A stretch of 64,000 nt of DNA. Source: Bradyrhizobium sp. C9 (lineage in GTDB: Bacteria; Pseudomonadota; Alphaproteobacteria; Rhizobiales; Xanthobacteraceae). A program made the translations under genes and the position numbers. The first letter of the stretch is position 1, and every line of letters begins with the position of its first letter. Positions 7,471 to 17,336 of this stretch are shown piece after piece. A model generated the notes under the pieces. That model was not told the origin of the DNA. It made no database searches and saw only the letters and a list, made by a program, of their open reading frames with translations. The stretch is from positions 124,001 through 188,000 of the forward strand of contig NZ_NWTG01000001.1 in NCBI RefSeq assembly GCF_002532045.1, read 5' to 3'.

Positions 7471-9234
7471 GTGACCGCAGCCGATAGCGACCTGCGTATT
7501 CGGCCTGGGCGCATTCGCAGCACGCGCGCGCCGAAGCCGAAGAGTTTCATCAACCAGGTGCTGCGGGCGGCGAAGAAAGCAGGGCACACCCCAGCGCAGG
7601 CTATGGCCGGCAGGCGTTCGGCGGCCTATGGGCGCTCGACGTTTGGCCGCGGGCGCCTCGCCTTCAGCCGCGCCAGATTGTTCAGCCCGAGGCGGCGCGC
7701 TGTGGTGAAGGCGCGCGTGGTTCGGCATAAAGGGCGCGCCTTCCGTTCAGCACCACTGACCGCCCACCTCTCATATCTGAAGCGCGACGGCGTGACTCGG
7801 GGTGGTGAGCGCGCCGAGATGTTCGATGCGGGCACCGACCGCGCCGATAGCGCGGCTTTCGCAGAGCGGTGCAAGGACGACCGGCATCATTTCAGATTCA
7901 TCGTCTCACCGGAGGATGCCGGCGACATGAACGACCTGCGCGCCTTTACCCGCGATCTCGCCACGCAGATGGAGACCGATCTAGGCACGCGGCTCGATTG
8001 GGTGGCTGTCGATCATTGGAATACCGATAACCCTCACGTTCATATTCTCGTTCGGGGAGTAGATGAGGAAGGGGCGGATCTGGTGATCTCCCGCGACTAC
8101 ATCAGCAGGGGACTGCGTTCACGCGCCGAGGAACTGGTCGCCATCGAACTGGGGCCAAAACCGGAGCATGAGATCCGCAATTCGCTGGAGAGGGAAGTCA
8201 CGGCGGAACGATGGACGCGGCTCGATCGGGAGATCCGGCTGACTGCAGACGAGACGGGCACTATCGATCTTCGCCCAGAGAAGCCCGGCAAGTCCGACCC
8301 CGAGATCCGGCGCCTGATGGTCGCTCGCCTTCAACACCTGGAGAAGATGGGCCTGGCCGCATCCGCCGCACCTGGGGAATGGATGGTAGGGCTCGAGGCC
8401 GAGCGTAGCTTGCGCGACCTCGGCCTGCGCGGCGATATCATCAAGACCATGCACCGTGCCTTTACCGAGCGCGGGGAAGCGCGCGGCGTTGCCGACTTCG
8501 TCATCGACGGCGGACAGCCGACATCCCAGATTATCGGACGACTGGTCGATCGTGGATTGCACGACCAACTGACCGGCGAGGCCTACGCCACGATCGATGG
8601 AACAGACGGACGCGCTCACCACGTGCGCTTTCGAGGGCTCGAGGCCTTCGAACATGCGCCACCGGTCGGCGGCATCGTCGAAGTCCGACGCTTCGGTCAA
8701 GCCGGCGATCCGCGTCCCACCCTGGTGCTCGCGCCCCGTTCCGATATCGATCTTGGGGCGCAGGTCACCGCCAAGGGCGCGACCTGGCTCGACCACCGGC
8801 TCGTCGAACGCGAGCCCATGCCGCTCGCCATGGGCGGATTCGGCCGCGAGACCCGTGACGCCATGGAAGCCCGAACCGAGCATCTGATCCAGGAGGGCCT
8901 GGCGCGGCGGCAGGGCCAACGCATCATTCTGCAGCGCGATCTCCTTAATACGTTGCGCCGGCGCGAGTTGGAGGACGTGGCCGCAAGGGTCTCGGCCGAC
9001 ACCGGCTTGCCTCATGTGAACGCCGCTTCCGGGGAGCATGTGGCCGGCACGTATCGCCAGCGGCTGACACTTACCTCGGGACGATTCGCCATGATCGATA
9101 ATGGGCTCGGCTTCGCGCTCGTGCCCTGGTCACGTGAACTCGAAAAGCGGCTCGGCCAGCACGTCACCGGCGTCGTGAAGGACGGCGGCGGCATCGAATG
9201 GGGCCTTGGCCGCAAGCGCGACCTCGGCCTCTAG
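7471..9234 (+). CDS. rlxS: RlxS-type relaxase (DUF3363 family)
   Basis: This 587-residue protein (GTG start) has a basic N-terminus (RIRPGRIRSTRAPKPKSFINQVLRAAKK). A relaxase domain with HHFRFIVSPED (about 139-149) and the metal-binding histidine motif DHWNTDNPHVHILVRG (about 181-196) follows. The long C-terminal DUF3363 region (about 270-587) ends VKDGGGIEWGLGRKRDLGL. It should nick oriT, bind the 5' end through a tyrosine and pilot the strand to the coupling protein TraG, whose gene follows. The alpha-helical linkers and histidine triad appear intact. The choice of GTG 7471 rests on the conserved N-terminal sequence. The family is named RlxS in Mesorhizobium ICEs. Confidence 0.9.
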   Translation: MTAADSDLRIRPGRIRSTRAPKPKSFINQVLRAAKKAGHTPAQAMAGRRSAAYGRSTFGRGRLAFSRARLFSPRRRAVVKARVVRHKGRAFRSAPLTAHLSYLKRDGVTRGGERAEMFDAGTDRADSAAFAERCKDDRHHFRFIVSPEDAGDMNDLRAFTRDLATQMETDLGTRLDWVAVDHWNTDNPHVHILVRGVDEEGADLVISRDYISRGLRSRAEELVAIELGPKPEHEIRNSLEREVTAERWTRLDREIRLTADETGTIDLRPEKPGKSDPEIRRLMVARLQHLEKMGLAASAAPGEWMVGLEAERSLRDLGLRGDIIKTMHRAFTERGEARGVADFVIDGGQPTSQIIGRLVDRGLHDQLTGEAYATIDGTDGRAHHVRFRGLEAFEHAPPVGGIVEVRRFGQAGDPRPTLVLAPRSDIDLGAQVTAKGATWLDHRLVEREPMPLAMGGFGRETRDAMEARTEHLIQEGLARRQGQRIILQRDLLNTLRRRELEDVAARVSADTGLPHVNAASGEHVAGTYRQRLTLTSGRFAMIDNGLGFALVPWSRELEKRLGQHVTGVVKDGGGIEWGLGRKRDLGL

Positions 9235-9270
9235 CAATCTCTCCAATTCAGTTGCGGAAGGGCGTTCGGG

Positions 9271-11253
9271 ATGTCCGGAACCAAAATCCTCTGGGGACAG
9301 GTAATCGTTGTCGGTCTGATCGTTTTGTTGGCCATCTGGGGAGCCACCGAGTGGACGGCCTGGCGGCTCGCTTGGCAACCGGAGCTTGGGCGACCCTGGT
9401 TCGAACTATTAGGCTTCAAGATCTATTACCCGCCGGTCTTCTTCTGGTGGTGGTTCGTCTACGACGCCTACGCGCCTCAAATCTTTGTCGAGGGCGCCTT
9501 CATCGCAGCATCCGGGACCGTCGTTTCGATCGCGGTGGCGATCGGCATGTCGGTGTGGCGCGCGCGTGAAGCCAAGAACGTCGAAACCTATGGTTCGGCG
9601 CGCTGGGCTAATGCCGACGAGGTTCGAGCGGCCGGTCTTCTCGGCCCGGATGGCGTTGTGCTTGGCAAACTCGACCGCGACTACCTCCGCCATGACGGAC
9701 CGGAGCACGTACTGTGTTTTGCACCGACCCGGTCGGGCAAAGGTGTCGGCCTCGTCGTTCCCTCATTGCTGGCATGGGCGGGCTCGGCTATCGTCCACGA
9801 CATCAAGGGCGAGAACTGGCAACTGACCGCGGGCTTTCGCTCGCGGCATGGCCGCGTCCTGTTGTTCGACCCCACCAATCCAAGGTCCTCGACCTACAAC
9901 CCGCTCCTCGAAGTCCGGCGCGGGGAATGGGAGGTTCGCGACGTCCAGAACGTCGCCGACGTCCTGGTCGACCCCGAAGGCTCGCTCGACAAGCGGAACC
10001 ATTGGGAGAAGACCAGTCATTCGCTTCTGGTCGGCGCCATACTCCATGTCCTCTATGCCGAGGCAGACAAGACCTTGGCCGGCGTCGCAGCTTTTCTTTC
10101 CGACCCGAAGCGGCCGATCGAAGCCACTCTAAAGGCGATGATGACTGCTCGGCACCTCGGCGAGCAGGGCGCTCATCCCGTGGTCGCATCGACCGCGCGC
10201 GAACTCCTCAATAAGTCGGAAAATGAACGTTCTGGTGTCCTATCCACGGCGATGTCGTTCCTCGGGCTGTACCGTGATCCAGTGGTGGCCCAGGTGACCT
10301 GCCGTTGCGATTGGCGGATCGCCGATCTGATCGCGGATAGCCACCCTACAACGTTGTATCTCGTAGTGCCGCCATCCGATATCTCACGGACCAAGCCGTT
10401 GATTCGTCTGGTGCTGAACCAGATTGGTCGTCGCCTAACCGAGGACCTGCACGCCTGCGACCGCCGGCATCGAGTCCTGATGATGCTCGACGAGTTCCCA
10501 GCGCTGGGGCGGCTCGATTTTTTCGAGTCCGCGCTCGCCTTCATGGCGGGGTACGGCATCAAGAGCTTCTTGATCGCGCAGTCGCTCAATCAGATCGAGA
10601 AGGCCTATGGGCCTAACAACGCCATCCTAGACAACTGCCACGTCCGCGTCAGCTTCGCGACCAACGACGAGCGGACGGCCAAACGTGTGTCCGACGCCTT
10701 GGGTACGGCGACCGAGATGCGGGCCATGAAGAACTACGCCGGGCACAGGTTGAATCCTTGGCTCGGTCACCTCATGGTCTCGCGCCAGGAAACGGCGAGG
10801 CCGCTTTTGACCCCGGGCGAAGTCATGCAGCTTCCGTCGATGGACGAGATCGTCATGGTGGCGGGCACGCCGCCGATCCGGGCCAAGAAGGTCCGCTACT
10901 ACGAGGATCGGCGATTCGCCGAGCGGCTTCTACTGCCGCCTGATCCGGCGAGGGCCAGCCGATCATCGCGAACGGACGGGTGGTCAGCGCTCCGAACGCT
11001 AAAGCCGGCGGGAGGTCCAACTGACAAGGCCGCGGAGACCGAGAAAGACACGGCGAACAGCGGGCTCCGTCGTGAGCCGGAACTCCCCGATCACGTCGCG
11101 ATCGTCAAGGAAACGACCGAACTGACGCCGGCAGAGGAATTTGCTGCCGTTCTTGACGACGACGAGGATGCGGTCCGCCAGTCTCGACTTATGCAGATGC
11201 GTGGCGTCGCGCGTCAAGTCGCTATGGACCCGAATGACGGTATGGAGCTCTGA
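9271..11253 (+). CDS. traG: TraG/VirD4-family type IV coupling protein
   Basis: This 660-residue inner-membrane ATPase has two N-terminal membrane segments (about 8-25 and 75-95). Walker A is APTRSGKGVG (about 151-160) and Walker B is MMLDEFPALG (about 404-413), followed by the SFLIAQSLNQIEKAYG segment. A hydrophilic tail follows residue 560. It couples the relaxase-DNA complex to the Trb channel and powers DNA translocation. It lies 36 bp after the relaxase gene and 6 bp before copG. Length is normal for the family (about 630-670). Confidence 0.93.
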   Translation: MSGTKILWGQVIVVGLIVLLAIWGATEWTAWRLAWQPELGRPWFELLGFKIYYPPVFFWWWFVYDAYAPQIFVEGAFIAASGTVVSIAVAIGMSVWRAREAKNVETYGSARWANADEVRAAGLLGPDGVVLGKLDRDYLRHDGPEHVLCFAPTRSGKGVGLVVPSLLAWAGSAIVHDIKGENWQLTAGFRSRHGRVLLFDPTNPRSSTYNPLLEVRRGEWEVRDVQNVADVLVDPEGSLDKRNHWEKTSHSLLVGAILHVLYAEADKTLAGVAAFLSDPKRPIEATLKAMMTARHLGEQGAHPVVASTARELLNKSENERSGVLSTAMSFLGLYRDPVVAQVTCRCDWRIADLIADSHPTTLYLVVPPSDISRTKPLIRLVLNQIGRRLTEDLHACDRRHRVLMMLDEFPALGRLDFFESALAFMAGYGIKSFLIAQSLNQIEKAYGPNNAILDNCHVRVSFATNDERTAKRVSDALGTATEMRAMKNYAGHRLNPWLGHLMVSRQETARPLLTPGEVMQLPSMDEIVMVAGTPPIRAKKVRYYEDRRFAERLLLPPDPARASRSSRTDGWSALRTLKPAGGPTDKAAETEKDTANSGLRREPELPDHVAIVKETTELTPAEEFAAVLDDDEDAVRQSRLMQMRGVARQVAMDPNDGMEL

Positions 11254-11259
11254 GGCGAT

Positions 11260-11676
11260 ATGCGCGACCGGATGAACGTCTATTTCCCGCCCGAGCTTCT
11301 GAAACAGATTTCTGATCTTGCCGATCGCAAAAAGCTTTCGCGGTCTGCAATCGTGGAAGCGGCCGTCGCTTCGTTTCTGTCACCGGATGGAGCGGACAGG
11401 CGGGAAGCAGCATTTACCCGCCGTTTGGATCGGCTTTCCCGTCAGATGCAGAGGCTGGAACGTGACGTTGGTCTGACAGCCGAGACCTTGGCCCTCTTCA
11501 TTCGTTTTTGGCTGACGATCACGCCACCGTTGCCCAACGATGCGCAAGCGGCCGCTCAAGCAAAGGGAAGGGAGCGCTTTGAAGGATTTGTCGAGGCGCT
11601 CGGGCGTCGTATGCAAAAGGGGCAAAGCTTTCTGCGCGAGATTCCAGAAGATATCCGCCGTCAGGAATCGGCCTAA
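11260..11676 (+). CDS. CopG-family ribbon-helix-helix protein of the tra operon
   Basis: This 138-residue protein starts with a ribbon-helix-helix DNA-binding domain (MNVYFPPELLKQISDLADRKKLSRSAIVEAAV, about residues 4-40). A helical region with one hydrophobic stretch (TLALFIRFWLTITPPLP) follows. In Trb-type ICEs this gene sits between traG and trbB and is usually annotated as CopG/transcriptional regulator. It may repress the transfer operon or help form the relaxosome. Here the MFS insertion separates it from trbB. Confidence 0.8.
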   Translation: MRDRMNVYFPPELLKQISDLADRKKLSRSAIVEAAVASFLSPDGADRREAAFTRRLDRLSRQMQRLERDVGLTAETLALFIRFWLTITPPLPNDAQAAAQAKGRERFEGFVEALGRRMQKGQSFLREIPEDIRRQESA

Positions 11677-11718
11677 GAGCCTGATTGAACCTATGTCGAT
11701 AGACCATTTCGCCGCTCC

Positions 11719-11748
11719 TTCTTTTTCTACGCCAGCCTACTACCACCG
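11719..11748 (+). repeat. Left copy of 30-bp imperfect direct repeat flanking the MFS gene
   Basis: This copy begins TTCTTTTTCTACGCCAG and ends CACCG. It matches the copy at 13208-13237 at 26 of 30 positions in the same orientation. The pair brackets the MFS transporter gene between copG and trbB, consistent with a cassette inserted by recombination or with a local duplication. Confidence 0.7.
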
Positions 11749-11817
11749 CGAGTTAGCCGAACTGACAAAAGCTGGACGCGCTATCGGCTCGGGTGAGCTG
11801 AGAGCAAAGGGGCCAGC

Positions 11818-13146
11818 ATGCAAATTTCAACAGCATGGCGTCGAATCGCGCGCGTTTTTCTCCCTTTTGCAGCTGGGTACTATCTCTCGTATCTGTTTCG
11901 AACGATCAACGCCGTGATCGCCAGCCATCTCAGCTCGGACACCGGGCTTGGGACTGCCGACCTCGGGTTGCTTACGTCAATCTATTTTCTTGTTCTGGCG
12001 GCGGCCCAGATCCCCGTCGGTATATTGTTGGACCACTTTGGTCCGCGTCGCGTCCAGAGCGTTCTGCTCTTGCTCGCAGCCGTCGGCGGCGGACTGTTTG
12101 CGGTATCGACTGGCTTCCTGTCGCTTTTGATCGCGCGCGCAATGATCGGGCTTGGCGTGGCGGCGGCACTGACCGCAGGACTGAAGTCGATCATCCTTTG
12201 GTTCCCTAGGGAACAAGTTGCCTTACTGAACGGCTATATGATCATGCTGGGCTCGCTAGGAGCGGTGACCGCGACGGCTCCCGTCGAACACCTGCTGACG
12301 TCGATGGGCTGGCGGCAGCTCTTTGAGATTCTGGCAGTCGCGACCGGTACGACGGCCATTCTCATCTATCTTGTGGTGCCTGAACGAAGCGTAGCCCCAT
12401 CAACAGCTTCCGCCACCCTGAGCTCCGTTTTCAGCGATCGGCGCTTTTGGCGAATGGCCCCGTTGTCGGCGACTTGCATTGGATCGGCTTGGTCTCTGCA
12501 GGGATTGTGGGCATCGCCATGGCTGACCGACGTAGAGGGGTTTGATCGCGCAAGTCTCGTCAGACAGCTCTTCATTATGTCGATCGTACTTAGCGCTGGT
12601 GCCTGGTTGTTCGGTATGACAGTCCATTGCGTCAAACGAAGGGGAATCGGGGCGGAGACAATATTGGCGATAGCTGCGGTACTATTTATCGCAGCCGAGT
12701 GTGCCTTGATCCTGCGAGTGTCTCTGCCATCTATCTTGCTCTGGTCTGTTGTCGCAATTGTAGGAACGGCAACTGTGGTCAGCTTCGCCGTGGTGGCGGA
12801 TTACTTTCCGCCAGAGCTTGCCGGTCGTGCCAACGGTGCCTTGAACGTCTTGCACTTTGGTTGGGCGTTTCTAGCACAATACGCAACAGGTCTTATCCTG
12901 GAGCAATGGTCTGCGAATGATGGCCATAGGCCCGTCCAAGCCTATCAAGCAGCGTTCGGTTTCAACGTAGCGCTGCAGATCGCGACGTTTCTCTGGTTCG
13001 CGCTGCCTTGGTTTCGGTCCTTTGCGTCATGGGTGGGTTCAATCTGTCTCGAGATGTCGGCTAGCACCTTCGAACCTGCCGAGTCAGTTGGCTTGTACCA
13101 GAATTCGGCCATCCTCCTGCCCCCGGATGACGATGCGGAGTGGTGA
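11818..13146 (+). CDS. MFS transporter (cargo inside the tra/trb operon)
   Basis: This 442-residue polytopic membrane protein has about 12 predicted transmembrane helices. The MFS cytoplasmic loop signature between helices 2 and 3 is present (ILLDHFGPRRVQS, about residues 62-75). The first half carries RTINAVIASHL and LIARAMIGLGVAAALTAG, as in the anion/sugar-acid type porters. The substrate cannot be deduced. It is not a conjugation gene: trbB normally follows copG directly, and a 30-bp direct repeat flanks the interruption. Its base composition is slightly less GC-rich than the trb genes. The start is ATG 11818; the tail after residue 400 is hydrophilic and acidic. Confidence 0.85.
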   Translation: MQISTAWRRIARVFLPFAAGYYLSYLFRTINAVIASHLSSDTGLGTADLGLLTSIYFLVLAAAQIPVGILLDHFGPRRVQSVLLLLAAVGGGLFAVSTGFLSLLIARAMIGLGVAAALTAGLKSIILWFPREQVALLNGYMIMLGSLGAVTATAPVEHLLTSMGWRQLFEILAVATGTTAILIYLVVPERSVAPSTASATLSSVFSDRRFWRMAPLSATCIGSAWSLQGLWASPWLTDVEGFDRASLVRQLFIMSIVLSAGAWLFGMTVHCVKRRGIGAETILAIAAVLFIAAECALILRVSLPSILLWSVVAIVGTATVVSFAVVADYFPPELAGRANGALNVLHFGWAFLAQYATGLILEQWSANDGHRPVQAYQAAFGFNVALQIATFLWFALPWFRSFASWVGSICLEMSASTFEPAESVGLYQNSAILLPPDDDAEW

Positions 13147-13207
13147 GCACAAACTCGCAGCGAACCGATACGATTGAGTAGGTGTCAAAAAAATCGCCTC
13201 TCAATCT

Positions 13208-13237
13208 TTCTTTTTCTACGCCAGTCTTCGATCACCG
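13208..13237 (+). repeat. Right copy of 30-bp imperfect direct repeat flanking the MFS gene
   Basis: Matches 11719-11748 with four mismatches, all in the right half of the repeat (after the shared TTCTTTTTCTACGCCAG). It lies 62 bp downstream of the MFS stop codon and about 95 bp upstream of the proposed trbB start. Confidence 0.7.
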
Positions 13238-13330
13238 AAAGCGCTTGTTGCGCTAAGTCCGTTGGTGCCTTTTCTAATCGTCCCCATCTGGGCGCCCCTC
13301 TGTGGACGCCCTCATTCGGGGAGGGCAACG

Positions 13331-14293
13331 GTGGCAATCCATTCCTTTCAATCGGAGGCGAATTCGCGCGGTGCGCGAATGCTGCGTAGTGCTCTTGGCC
13401 CAGCGATCGCCGGATACCTCGAGGATCAATCGATCATCGAGGTAATGCTCAACCCAGATGGGCGGCTGTGGATCGACCGTTTGTCGCATGGCCTGACCGA
13501 TACAGGCGAAACTCTGTCCGCAGCGGATGGCGAGCGCATTGTTCGTCTGGTTGCGCACCATGTAGGCGCCGAAGTGCATGCCGGCGCGCCACGGGTCTCG
13601 GCCGAATTGCCTGAGACCGGCGAACGCTTCGAAGGGCTCGTGCCCCCAGTCGTTGCAGCACCGGCCTTTGCTATCCGCAAGCCCGCCGTCGCCGTGTTTA
13701 CGCTGGATGACTACGTCGTCAAAGAGATCATGACATCGGAACAGGCCAACATCCTGAAAAGCGCAGTCGCCTCACGCAAGAACATCCTCGTCGCCGGCGG
13801 GACATCGACCGGCAAGACAACTTTGACGAATGCGCTCTTAGCCGAGGTGGCAAAGACTTCTGATCGGGTCGTGCTGATCGAAGATACCCGCGAACTTCAG
13901 TGCAAAGCGCCCAATCTCGTCGCTTTGCGTACCAAAGATGGCGTGGCCACGTTATCGGACCTCGTTCGCTCCTCGCTGCGACTGCGTCCTGACCGGATTC
14001 CAGTCGGCGAAGTTCGCGGTGCTGAAGCACTCGATCTGCTCAAGGCCTGGGGCACCGGCCACCCCGGCGGCATCGGCACTATTCATGCGGGCACTGCGCT
14101 CGGTGCCCTGCGGCGGCTCGAGCAACTCATCCAGGAAGCCGTCATCACGGTTCCGCGCGCCCTGATCGCTGAGACCATCAACCTCGTTGCTGTGCTTGCG
14201 GGGCGCGGCGCTGACCGTCGCCTCGTTGAGCTTGCTCTCGTCACCGGGCTAGGGCCCGCCGGCGACTACGACCTTTCATCAACAGGAGACTGA
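13331..14293 (+). CDS. trbB: TrbB, conjugative transfer ATPase (VirB11 family)
   Basis: From GTG 13331 (GGGAGGG about 6 nt upstream) the protein is 320 residues. It has an N-terminal domain ([31 protein letters not shown]), Walker [10 protein letters not shown] (about residue 155), the Asp box [11 protein letters not shown], Walker B/switch [15 protein letters not shown] and the His box [12 protein letters not shown]. It forms a hexameric cytoplasmic ATPase ring that drives pilus assembly and DNA transfer. ATG 13379 is the alternative start. The open frame extends upstream to 13262, but that part lies in the repeat-adjacent linker. It begins the trb cluster. Confidence 0.92.
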   Translation: MAIHSFQSEANSRGARMLRSALGPAIAGYLEDQSIIEVMLNPDGRLWIDRLSHGLTDTGETLSAADGERIVRLVAHHVGAEVHAGAPRVSAELPETGERFEGLVPPVVAAPAFAIRKPAVAVFTLDDYVVKEIMTSEQANILKSAVASRKNILVAGGTSTGKTTLTNALLAEVAKTSDRVVLIEDTRELQCKAPNLVALRTKDGVATLSDLVRSSLRLRPDRIPVGEVRGAEALDLLKAWGTGHPGGIGTIHAGTALGALRRLEQLIQEAVITVPRALIAETINLVAVLAGRGADRRLVELALVTGLGPAGDYDLSSTGD

Positions 14294-14294
14294 C

Positions 14295-14621
14295 ATGCGT
14301 CCGCAATTTCGCTTTCCTCGAGATGCCGCTTCACTGGCCATGTCCGGGATGCTTCTTTTGGCGTCGGCACCGGCCTGGGCTGCCGGATCGAACATGCCGT
14401 GGGAGCAGCCACTCAATCAGATCCTGCAGTCGGTCGAGGGGCCGGTCGCCAAGATCATTGCCGTCATCATCATCGTCGTAACCGGGCTCACGCTCGCGTT
14501 CGGAGACTCGTCGGGTGGTTTCCGCAGGCTGATCCAGATCGTGTTCGGTCTGTCGATCGCGTTTGCCGCCTCGAGTTTCTTCCTTTCGTTCTTCTCCTTC
14601 GGCGGCGGCGTGGTGATCTGA
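14295..14621 (+). CDS. trbC: TrbC, pilin subunit (VirB2 family)
   Basis: This 108-residue pro-pilin has a signal sequence (LLLASAPAWAAG, cleavage near residue 30) and two hydrophobic helices (IIAVIIIVVTGLTLAFG and IVFGLSIAFAASSFFLSFFSFGGG). This is the standard layout of VirB2/TrbC pilins. It is the likely substrate of TraF. The start follows trbB by 1 bp and its stop overlaps the trbD start. Confidence 0.9.
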   Translation: MRPQFRFPRDAASLAMSGMLLLASAPAWAAGSNMPWEQPLNQILQSVEGPVAKIIAVIIIVVTGLTLAFGDSSGGFRRLIQIVFGLSIAFAASSFFLSFFSFGGGVVI

Positions 14622-14884
14622 TGGATGAACCAGTCACAGGCTTTGTCGTGCTCGTTCATCGCGCGCTCACTGAGCCAATCCTGATGGGCGGCGCGCCACG
14701 GTCGGTCGCGATCGTCAACGGTACGCTTGCTGCAGCCTTGGGGCTCGGGCTTCGGCTCTGGATCGCGGGCCTTGTCCTGTGGTTCATCGGCCACATGGCC
14801 GCCGTCTGGGCAGCCAAGCGCGATCCTGCGTTTGTCGACGTCGTGCGCCGACATCTTCGCATTCCCGGCCACCTCAACGCCTGA
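14621..14884 (+). CDS. trbD: TrbD, VirB3-like membrane protein
   Basis: This 87-residue protein has two closely spaced hydrophobic segments (VAIVNGTLAAALGLGL and LWIAGLVLWFIGHMAAVWAA) and short hydrophilic ends (VHRALTEPILMGGAPR at the start). It is the VirB3 equivalent that partners the VirB4-type ATPase TrbE, encoded 11 bp downstream. The start overlaps the trbC stop (TGATG). Confidence 0.9.
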   Translation: MDEPVTGFVVLVHRALTEPILMGGAPRSVAIVNGTLAAALGLGLRLWIAGLVLWFIGHMAAVWAAKRDPAFVDVVRRHLRIPGHLNA

Positions 14885-14894
14885 GCTCTCTACC

Positions 14895-17336
14895 ATGATG
14901 AACCTTGCCGAATACCGCCATTCCAACGCGCGTCTTGCGGACTTCTTGCCGTGGGCCGCCATAGTCGACGAGGGAATCATCCTGAACAAGGACGGTTCGT
15001 TTCAACGGACAGCGAAATTCCGTGGCCCCGACCTCGACAGCGCGGTCCCGGCTGAGCTTGTCGCCGTCGCCGGTCGTCTGAACAACGCCCTGCGCCGCCT
15101 CGGATCAGGTTGGGCCGTATTCGTCGAGGCACAGCGCCATTTTGCCGGGGCCTATCCTCCGAGTACATTTCCGGATGTCGCATCCGCACTGGTCGACGCC
15201 GAGCGCAGAGCTCAGTTCGAAGAGGCGGGCGCCCACTATGAGTCCAGTTATTTCCTCACCTTTCTCTATCTGCCCCCCGAGGAAGGAGCCGCCAAGGCAG
15301 AACGACTGCTTTACGAGGGTCGCGACCGCGCTTTTGGGGCCGCTGCTCACGAAGTACTCCGTGGTTTTATCGATCAAACCGACCGCGTGCTTCAACTCGC
15401 TGAAGGATTTATGCCCGAATGCGCCTGGCTCGATGATCAATACACGCTGACCTATCTGCACTCGACGATCTCGACCAAACGTCATCGGGTTCGAGTGCCC
15501 GAAATTCCCATGTACATCGATGCGCTCTTGGCCGACCAGCCGTTGACCGGCGGGCTAGAGCCGATGTTGGGCTCAGCCAATCTTCGGGTCCTAACAATTG
15601 TCGGCTTTCCGGGCGCCACGACTCCGGGAATCCTAGACGACCTGAATCGCCTGCCATTCTCTTATCGTTGGTCGACCCGGGCGATCATGCTCGACAAGAC
15701 AGACGCCACCAAGCTGCTGACCAAGATTCGGCGGCAGTGGTTCGCCAAGCGAAAGTCAATTGGCGCCATTCTCAAGGAGGTCATGACCAACGAGGCGTCG
15801 ACGCTGCTCGATACCGACGCCCACAACAAGGCGCTCGATGCTGACGCAGCGTTGCAGGAACTGGGGTCCGATCAGATCGGACAAGCCTTTGTCACGGCGA
15901 CCATCACCGTCTGGGACCGGGATCCTAGTGCTGCCGATGAAAAGCTACGGCTAGTCGAGAAGGTCGTTCAGGGCCGCGATTTCACCTGCATGATCGAGAC
16001 GGTGAACGCCGTCGAAGCCTGGCTCGGCAGTCTGCCCGGGCACGTCTACGCCAACGTGCGTCAGCCGCCGGTTTCGACCCTCAACCTCGCCCATATGATT
16101 CCGATTTCCGCCACATGGGCCGGCGAGGCGAGGGATCTGCACTTCAAGGGGCCGCCCCTCCTGTTCGGCAAGACCGAGGGATCGACCCCGTTCCGATTTT
16201 CCCTCCACGTCGGCGACGTCGGCCATACCCTTGTGGTCGGACCGACGGGGGCCGGCAAGTCGGTACTGCTCGCTCTGATGGCACTGCAATTCCGCCGCTA
16301 CCCGAACTCCCAGATCTTTGCGTTCGATTTCGGTGGTTCGATCAGGGCGGCCGCGCTCGGCATGGGCGGCGACTGGCATGATTTGGGCGGTGCTTTGTCT
16401 GACGGAAGTGATCGGCCCGTCGCGCTGCAGCCGCTGGCTTGGATCGATGATCCCTCAGAGCGCGGATGGGCCACCGAATGGATCTGCGCGATCCTGGCAC
16501 GGGAAAAAATCGAGATCACCCCGGAGGTCAAGGATCATCTGTGGTCGGCGCTGACATCTCTCGCCTCGGCGCCGATGCAGGAACGCACCCTGACCGGCCT
16601 GTCAGTCCTCCTCCAATCCAACTCCCTGAAACGTGCACTGCAACCCTATTGCGTGGGTGGTCCCTCGGGGCGCCTGCTCGATGCCGAATTCGAGCGCCTT
16701 GGCGAAGCGTCGGTCCAGGCATTTGAGACCGAAGGCTTGATCGGAACGAGTGCTGCGCCGGCCGTGCTGGCTTACCTCTTCCATCGTATTGGGGACCGTC
16801 TCGATGGTCGGCCGACGCTCCTTATGGTCGATGAGGGTTGGCTTGCCCTCGATGATGAGGATTTCGCGGGGCAGCTCCGGGAGTGGCTGAAAACGCTTCG
16901 GAAAAAGAATGCCTCCGTCATCTTCGCTACCCAGTCGCTCTCGGATGTCGACGGCTCAGCGATCGCGCCGGCGATCATCGAAAGCTGCCCAACTCGCTTA
17001 TTGCTGCCGAACGAACGGGCGATCGAACCGCAAATCACCGCCATCTACCGCCGCTTCGGCCTCAATGACCGCCAGATCGAGTTATTGAGTCGGGCAACGC
17101 CAAAACGCGACTATTACTGCCAGTCCCGTCGCGGCAACCGGATGTTCGAACTCGGGCTTGGTGAGGTTGCGCTCGCATTCACCGCGGCCTCTTCCAAGAC
17201 AGACCAAGCTGCCATCGCGCAGCTCTTCGCCGAACATGGACCTGACGGCTTCGTGCCGGCCTGGCTCCAGCACCGTGGCGTCGCCTGGGCCATAGATCTA
17301 ATTCCCAATCTCGTCAATCTGGAGAAATCGCCATGA
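14895..17336 (+). CDS. trbE: TrbE, VirB4-family conjugative transfer ATPase
   Basis: This 813-residue protein has the CagE/TrbE/VirB N-terminal domain (about 1-400). The AAA-type ATPase domain has Walker A GPTGAGKS (about residue 448), Walker B LLMVDEGWLALDD (about 640) and the conserved IFATQSLSD/IIESCPTRLLLPN region (about 680-710). It is the inner-membrane-associated ATPase energising pilus biogenesis. ATG 14895 is chosen because the family starts NLAEYR; the frame is open further upstream, inside trbD. It ends 4 bp inside trbJ. All motifs are intact. A stretch near 16972-17001 is nearly repeated at 27175-27204. Confidence 0.93.
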   Translation: MMNLAEYRHSNARLADFLPWAAIVDEGIILNKDGSFQRTAKFRGPDLDSAVPAELVAVAGRLNNALRRLGSGWAVFVEAQRHFAGAYPPSTFPDVASALVDAERRAQFEEAGAHYESSYFLTFLYLPPEEGAAKAERLLYEGRDRAFGAAAHEVLRGFIDQTDRVLQLAEGFMPECAWLDDQYTLTYLHSTISTKRHRVRVPEIPMYIDALLADQPLTGGLEPMLGSANLRVLTIVGFPGATTPGILDDLNRLPFSYRWSTRAIMLDKTDATKLLTKIRRQWFAKRKSIGAILKEVMTNEASTLLDTDAHNKALDADAALQELGSDQIGQAFVTATITVWDRDPSAADEKLRLVEKVVQGRDFTCMIETVNAVEAWLGSLPGHVYANVRQPPVSTLNLAHMIPISATWAGEARDLHFKGPPLLFGKTEGSTPFRFSLHVGDVGHTLVVGPTGAGKSVLLALMALQFRRYPNSQIFAFDFGGSIRAAALGMGGDWHDLGGALSDGSDRPVALQPLAWIDDPSERGWATEWICAILAREKIEITPEVKDHLWSALTSLASAPMQERTLTGLSVLLQSNSLKRALQPYCVGGPSGRLLDAEFERLGEASVQAFETEGLIGTSAAPAVLAYLFHRIGDRLDGRPTLLMVDEGWLALDDEDFAGQLREWLKTLRKKNASVIFATQSLSDVDGSAIAPAIIESCPTRLLLPNERAIEPQITAIYRRFGLNDRQIELLSRATPKRDYYCQSRRGNRMFELGLGEVALAFTAASSKTDQAAIAQLFAEHGPDGFVPAWLQHRGVAWAIDLIPNLVNLEKSP

